A DNA stretch of 64,000 bases from Lachnospiraceae bacterium (lineage in GTDB: Bacteria; Bacillota; Clostridia; Lachnospirales; Lachnospiraceae): assembly GCA_022781925.1 (NCBI GenBank), contig JALESO010000032.1:29445-93444 (forward strand), given 5' to 3'. The translations under genes were made by a program, and so were the position numbers. Positions 60,365 through 64,000 of the stretch are shown here, one piece after another (the stretch's first letter is position 1; each line of letters starts with the position of its first letter). Under the pieces are notes generated by a model that did no database searches, had not been told where the DNA came from, and worked only from the letters and a program-made list of their open reading frames with translations.

Positions 60365-62110
60365 CTATTTATTTACGGTACGTTTTACATAAGTGGTATG
60401 TAACAGCTCATGTGCTTTATGGCTGCCCGGTTCACCCAGATACGTATCATATAATTCAATGATTGCCGGATTCTCATGTGATTTACGGATTTTGTTCTTT
60501 TTATCCAGGTTATAAAGTACTTCTGCACGCTTTGCACGAATATCCACGGTATTGCGTACATATCCCGGCTGCTGCGGCTGACCGCCACCATTGACACATC
60601 CGCCAGGACAGCCCATAATTTCAATAAAATGATACTCTGCCTCACCGGATTTTACTTTCTTCAACAATTCTTTTGCATTTTTCAATCCGGAAACAACCGC
60701 AACTTTCACATCCATACCTGCTACATTGTAAACAGCCTCTTTGATTCCCTCGATACCACGTACATCCGTAAAATCAAGTTTTGCAAGTTCTTCGCCGGTC
60801 AGTTTTTCTACTGCAGTACGAAGAGCTGCTTCCATAACACCACCGGTTGCGCCAAAAATGACTGCTGCTCCGGTTCCAAGACCCAACGGCATATCGAATT
60901 CTTCGTCCGGAAGATCTGTAAAACGGATACTTGCACGTTCGATCATGCGGCCAAGCTCTCTTGTTGTGATAGCGATATCTACATCCGGAACACCTGCACC
61001 GTTCTCATCCTCTCTACCGATTTCAAATTTCTTTGCAGTACAAGGCATAACGCTGACAACCACCATTTTTTCTTTCGGGATTCTCATTTTCTCTGCATAA
61101 TAGGATTTGGCAATGGCACCAAACATCTGCTGCGGAGATTTACAGGAAGATAAATTCTCTGTCATTTCCGGGAAATAGTGCTCGCAGTATTTAATCCAAC
61201 CCGGAGAACAGGAAGTGATCAGCGGTAATACGCCACCATTCTGTACACGATCCAGGAATTCATGCGCTTCTTCCATAATGGTAAGATCGGCAGAGAATGT
61301 GGTATCAAATACTTTATCAAAGCCAAGTCTGCGCAGTGCTGCTGCCAGTTTACCTTCTACATCAGTACCGATCGGCATGCCAAATGCTTCCCCGAGTCCT
61401 GCACGGACTGCCGGTGCGCACTGAACTATCACATATTTCTCCGGATCAGCAATGGCTGCAAATACTTCTTCCGTATTATCTTTCTCATATAGTGCACCTG
61501 TCGGACATACTGCGATGCATTGTCCACAGGATACGCAGCTTGTATCACCCAGATCCATATCGAATGCAGTTCCGATATAAGTCTTGAATCCACGCTCATT
61601 TGCGCCGATGACACCCACACCCTGTACTTTTTCGCAAACTGCACTGCACCGTCTGCACAAAATACATTTGTTATTATCTCTCACCATATGGGCTGCACTG
61701 GTATCCAATTCATATTTATTACGCTCACCATCATAGTAAGCTTCATCATCTACTTTGTACTCACGGCATAATGTCTGAAGTTCACAGTTTCCGCTGCGGA
61801 CGCAGGACAGACATTTGCGGTCGTGATTGGATAACAGAAGCTGCAATGTCTTTCTTCTGGACTCGATGACCTTCGGTGTGTTGGTCCATACTTCCATACC
61901 CTCATTAATCGGATATACGCAGGCTGTCACCAGGCTGCGGGCTCCTTTTACTTCAACGACACACATACGACAGGCACCGATCTCGTTGATCTCCTTGAGG
62001 TAACATAACGTCGGGATTTCAATCTGTGCAAGGCGAGCCGCCTCAAGAATCGTGGAACCCTGCGGTGCGGATACCTCTCTTCCGTTTATTTTAATTGTAA
62101 TATTTTCCAT
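60365..62110 (-). CDS. hydA: NADH-dependent [FeFe]-hydrogenase catalytic subunit HydA
   Basis: The catalytic subunit of a trimeric, probably electron-bifurcating hydrogenase that makes or uses H2 with NADH and ferredoxin. At 581 residues it has a [2Fe-2S] domain (CYLKEINEIGACRMC), a His-Cys3 4Fe-4S site (CLSCVRSGNCELQ), two [4Fe-4S] motifs (CILCRRCSAVC; CVSCGQCIAVC) and the H-cluster domain with L1 TSCSPGW near residue 298, L2 MPCTAKKFE near 353 and L3 MGCPGGCVNGGGQP near 497. It lies 14 bases downstream of the NuoF-like gene. Confidence 0.96.
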   Translation of the reverse strand: MENITIKINGREVSAPQGSTILEAARLAQIEIPTLCYLKEINEIGACRMCVVEVKGARSLVTACVYPINEGMEVWTNTPKVIESRRKTLQLLLSNHDRKCLSCVRSGNCELQTLCREYKVDDEAYYDGERNKYELDTSAAHMVRDNNKCILCRRCSAVCEKVQGVGVIGANERGFKTYIGTAFDMDLGDTSCVSCGQCIAVCPTGALYEKDNTEEVFAAIADPEKYVIVQCAPAVRAGLGEAFGMPIGTDVEGKLAAALRRLGFDKVFDTTFSADLTIMEEAHEFLDRVQNGGVLPLITSCSPGWIKYCEHYFPEMTENLSSCKSPQQMFGAIAKSYYAEKMRIPKEKMVVVSVMPCTAKKFEIGREDENGAGVPDVDIAITTRELGRMIERASIRFTDLPDEEFDMPLGLGTGAAVIFGATGGVMEAALRTAVEKLTGEELAKLDFTDVRGIEGIKEAVYNVAGMDVKVAVVSGLKNAKELLKKVKSGEAEYHFIEIMGCPGGCVNGGGQPQQPGYVRNTVDIRAKRAEVLYNLDKKNKIRKSHENPAIIELYDTYLGEPGSHKAHELLHTTYVKRTVNK

Positions 62111-62124
62111 GATTGATTCCTCCG

Positions 62125-63915
62125 TTACTCTTTATAAATAGCGCCAAAACGACACTTATCGATACAGGTTCCACATTTCACACATTTACTTGTGTCAATG
62201 CTGTGTGCCACTTTTACCTGACCTTCGATAGCATCTACCGGACAGTTACGTGCACATAATGTACAACCTTTACATTTCACAGGATCAATCTTATATGTAA
62301 TGAGTTTCTTACATACGCCAGCCGGACATCTCTTGTTTACGACATGCTCAATATATTCGTCACGGAAGTAACGAAGGGTAGAGAGAACCGGATTCGGTGC
62401 AGTCTGTCCCAGACCACAGAGTGCATTGTCTTTGATGTAGTAGCACAGCTCTTCCATCTTATCGATGTCCTCTAAGGTTCCTCGTCCGTCTGTAATCTTC
62501 TCTAATAACTCCAGCAGACGTTTCGTTCCGACACGACATGGCGTACATTTACCACATGATTCATCTACGGTAAACTGCAGGAAGAATTTTGCAATATCTA
62601 CCATACAGGTATCTTCATCCATAACGATCAGACCGCCGGATCCCATCATTGAACCAATGCTGATCAGGTTATCGTAGTCGATTGGAATATCAAAATGCTC
62701 TGCAGGGATACATCCGCCGGATGGTCCACCGGTCTGAGCTGCTTTAAATTTCTTGCCATTTGGAATACCACCGCCGATATCTTCAATAACGGTACGCAAT
62801 GTCGTTCCCATCGGGATTTCTACCAGTCCGGTATTATTGATTTTTCCACCAAGTGCAAATACTTTTGTTCCTTTGGATTTTTCTGTACCCATGGAAGCAA
62901 ACCACTTTGGTCCGTTGATGATAATCTGCGGGATATTAGCCCATGTCTCAACGTTATTTAAAATGGTCGGGCTCGCAAACAATCCCTTAACAGCCGGAAA
63001 TGGCGGTCTCGGACGCGGCTCGCCACGGTTTCCTTCGATGGATGTCATCAGTGCGGTCTCCTCGCCACAGACAAACGCACCCGCACCGAGACGAAGTTCG
63101 ATGTCAAAATCAAATCCACTCTCAAAAATATTTTTGCCAAGCAGTCCGTATTCTCTTGCCTGGTTAATGGCAATCTGCAGACGTTCTACCGCGATCGGAT
63201 ACTCTGCACGCACATAAATGTAACCCTGATCTGCACCGATAGCATAGCCCGCAATAGCCATAGCCTCAAGTACAACATGTGGATCACCTTCCAGAACAGA
63301 ACGATCCATAAATGCACCCGGATCTCCCTCATCGGCATTACAACAGACATATTTCTGCACATTTCCACGGTTTCCGGAAGCAAATCTCCATTTCAGACCA
63401 GTCGGGAATCCTGCACCACCACGTCCTCTTAAACCACTGTCTAAAATGGTCTGGATAACCTCATCCGGAGTCATCTCCGTCAGAACTTTTCCAAGTGCTT
63501 CATAGCCGCCGGTTCCAATATATTCATCAATGCTTTCCGGATTGATGACACCACAGTTTCTCAATGCGATTCTGTGCTGTTTTTTATAGAAAGTTGTCTC
63601 ATTTAAGGATTTGATTCCTTCCGGCGCCTGAGCCTCATGGTATACGAGACGTTCCACGATACGACCTTTTAATAAATGCTCGGAAACAATCTCCTCAACA
63701 TCCTCCGGACGTACTTTGGAATAAAAGACTGCCTCCGGATAAACAATCATAACCGGTCCTTCTGCACACAGACCATGGCATCCTGTTTTAACAACCGCTA
63801 CTTCATTTTGTAATCTATTTTTCTTTAATTCCTCTTTTAAAGTCTGAATAATCTGCTGACTTCCGGAAGAAGTACATCCGGTTCCTCCACAGACTAACAC
63901 ATGTGAACGATACAT
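62125..63915 (-). CDS. hydB: NuoF-like NADH-binding subunit (HydB)
   Basis: The NADH- and FMN-binding subunit of the same hydrogenase complex. At 596 residues its order is: thioredoxin-like [2Fe-2S] domain (CGGTGCTSSGS near residue 9, KTGCHGLCAEGP near residue 44), 51-kDa NADH/FMN core with RGRGGAGFPTGLKW near residue 170, SLBB domain, the 4Fe-4S site ESCGKCTPCRVGT near residue 470, and a C-terminal 2x[4Fe-4S] ferredoxin (CKGCTLCARNC; CVKCGTCIDKC). GGGGGTG precedes the ATG. Confidence 0.96.
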   Translation of the reverse strand: MYRSHVLVCGGTGCTSSGSQQIIQTLKEELKKNRLQNEVAVVKTGCHGLCAEGPVMIVYPEAVFYSKVRPEDVEEIVSEHLLKGRIVERLVYHEAQAPEGIKSLNETTFYKKQHRIALRNCGVINPESIDEYIGTGGYEALGKVLTEMTPDEVIQTILDSGLRGRGGAGFPTGLKWRFASGNRGNVQKYVCCNADEGDPGAFMDRSVLEGDPHVVLEAMAIAGYAIGADQGYIYVRAEYPIAVERLQIAINQAREYGLLGKNIFESGFDFDIELRLGAGAFVCGEETALMTSIEGNRGEPRPRPPFPAVKGLFASPTILNNVETWANIPQIIINGPKWFASMGTEKSKGTKVFALGGKINNTGLVEIPMGTTLRTVIEDIGGGIPNGKKFKAAQTGGPSGGCIPAEHFDIPIDYDNLISIGSMMGSGGLIVMDEDTCMVDIAKFFLQFTVDESCGKCTPCRVGTKRLLELLEKITDGRGTLEDIDKMEELCYYIKDNALCGLGQTAPNPVLSTLRYFRDEYIEHVVNKRCPAGVCKKLITYKIDPVKCKGCTLCARNCPVDAIEGQVKVAHSIDTSKCVKCGTCIDKCRFGAIYKE

Positions 63916-63930
63916 TCAGTTACACCCCCA

Positions 63931-64000
63931 TTACATATTCTCGTCTACGTGAAGTAAATATTTATCCAGCACCTGGCCTCTTACAAGATGCTGCTCCAGG
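63931..64000 (-). CDS. C-terminal end of a thioredoxin-like [2Fe-2S] protein (cut by window edge)
   Basis: Only the last 22 residues are visible, ending DKYLLHVDENM before a TAA. They match the tail of thioredoxin-like ferredoxin domains (compare EHLLKGRIVERLV in the neighbouring HydB), and HydC-type subunits usually sit in this position. The call rests on this short match and the context, so it is tentative. Confidence 0.5.
   Translation of the reverse strand, partial: LEQHLVRGQVLDKYLLHVDENM

Noticed and set aside
60365..62110. Possible second sensory hydrogenase
   Set aside because: The gene has the complete ferredoxin arrays and H-cluster motifs of a catalytic NADH-linked hydrogenase and is paired with NuoF, so it is the enzyme rather than a sensor.
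1..64000. tRNA or rRNA genes, CRISPR repeats, insertion sequences or phage genes
   Set aside because: None was recognised on either strand. Direct repeats of CRISPR type, transposase motifs and tRNA-like cloverleaf arms were looked for by eye only, so short or degenerate ones could be missed.

Overview
The window looks like a stretch of chromosome from a spore-forming, anaerobic member of the Clostridia, most likely the family Lachnospiraceae. The evidence is the set of sporulation genes (yqfC, yqfD, gerW/ytfJ-type, a SpoIIE-family phosphatase, a SpoVB-like flippase), an NADH-linked trimeric [FeFe]-hydrogenase, and small conserved families typical of this group (DUF5716/DUF5717, DUF2953, COG2509 flavoproteins). 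This is inference from gene content; no 16S rRNA gene or tRNA was seen. Almost every gene lies on the minus strand. Only xpt, an AraC-type regulator, a ClC channel and rpmB lie on the plus strand. No insertion sequence, prophage, integrase or CRISPR array was seen, and no gene-free stretch exceeds 300 bases.

Layout from left to right. 1-8.6 kb: mutL (cut by the window edge), mutS, two different FAD-dependent oxidoreductases, a DUF308 membrane protein and a BofC-like small protein, all minus strand. 8.7-15.1 kb: a SpoVB/MurJ-like flippase, a YerB-type lipoprotein, then the run yqfC-yqfD-phoH-ybeY and rlmH. 15.3-20.3 kb: xpt, a divergent MATE exporter and AraC regulator pair, and an unusual single gene joining a HAD phosphatase to a secreted-type nuclease. 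20.3-23.4 kb: a copper operon, csoR-copA, with a textbook CsoR operator inside its promoter and a CopZ-like domain fused to the end of CopA behind its own ribosome binding site. 23.5-27.8 kb: a vitamin B5/coenzyme A operon, panG-panB-panC-panD-coaBC. 28-33.2 kb: three large uncharacterised genes (DUF5717, a degenerate Hsp70/actin-like protein, a TPR-like protein). 33.4-39.4 kb: ClC channel, recG, a DAK2/FakA-like kinase, Asp23 and rpmB. 39.4-51.4 kb: a 51-residue membrane protein missed by normal length cut-offs, gerW, DUF2953, a Nudix hydrolase, a cell-wall pair (FtsW-like and a class B PBP with overlapping genes), a U32 peptidase, zapA, ruvB, ruvA, a NusG-II protein and miaB.

The right end holds the most unusual content. 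At 51.4-54.3 kb a hydrogenase-like protein with a PAS domain sits directly upstream of a SpoIIE/PP2C phosphatase, which suggests a redox or H2 sensor coupled to a phosphatase. At 54.5-60.2 kb a visibly A/T-richer five-gene operon encodes an MBOAT acyltransferase, a DltD/SGNH-like protein, an amino-acid adenylating enzyme, a PLP decarboxylase of the DAP/ornithine family and an acyl carrier protein. It resembles the D-alanylation (dlt) system with an added decarboxylase, so it may decorate a surface polymer with an amino acid other than D-alanine, possibly one decarboxylated while bound to the carrier as in BtrK of butirosin synthesis. At 60.4-64 kb the catalytic hydrogenase (HydA), its NuoF-like NADH subunit (HydB) and the tail of a thioredoxin-like [2Fe-2S] protein complete the window.
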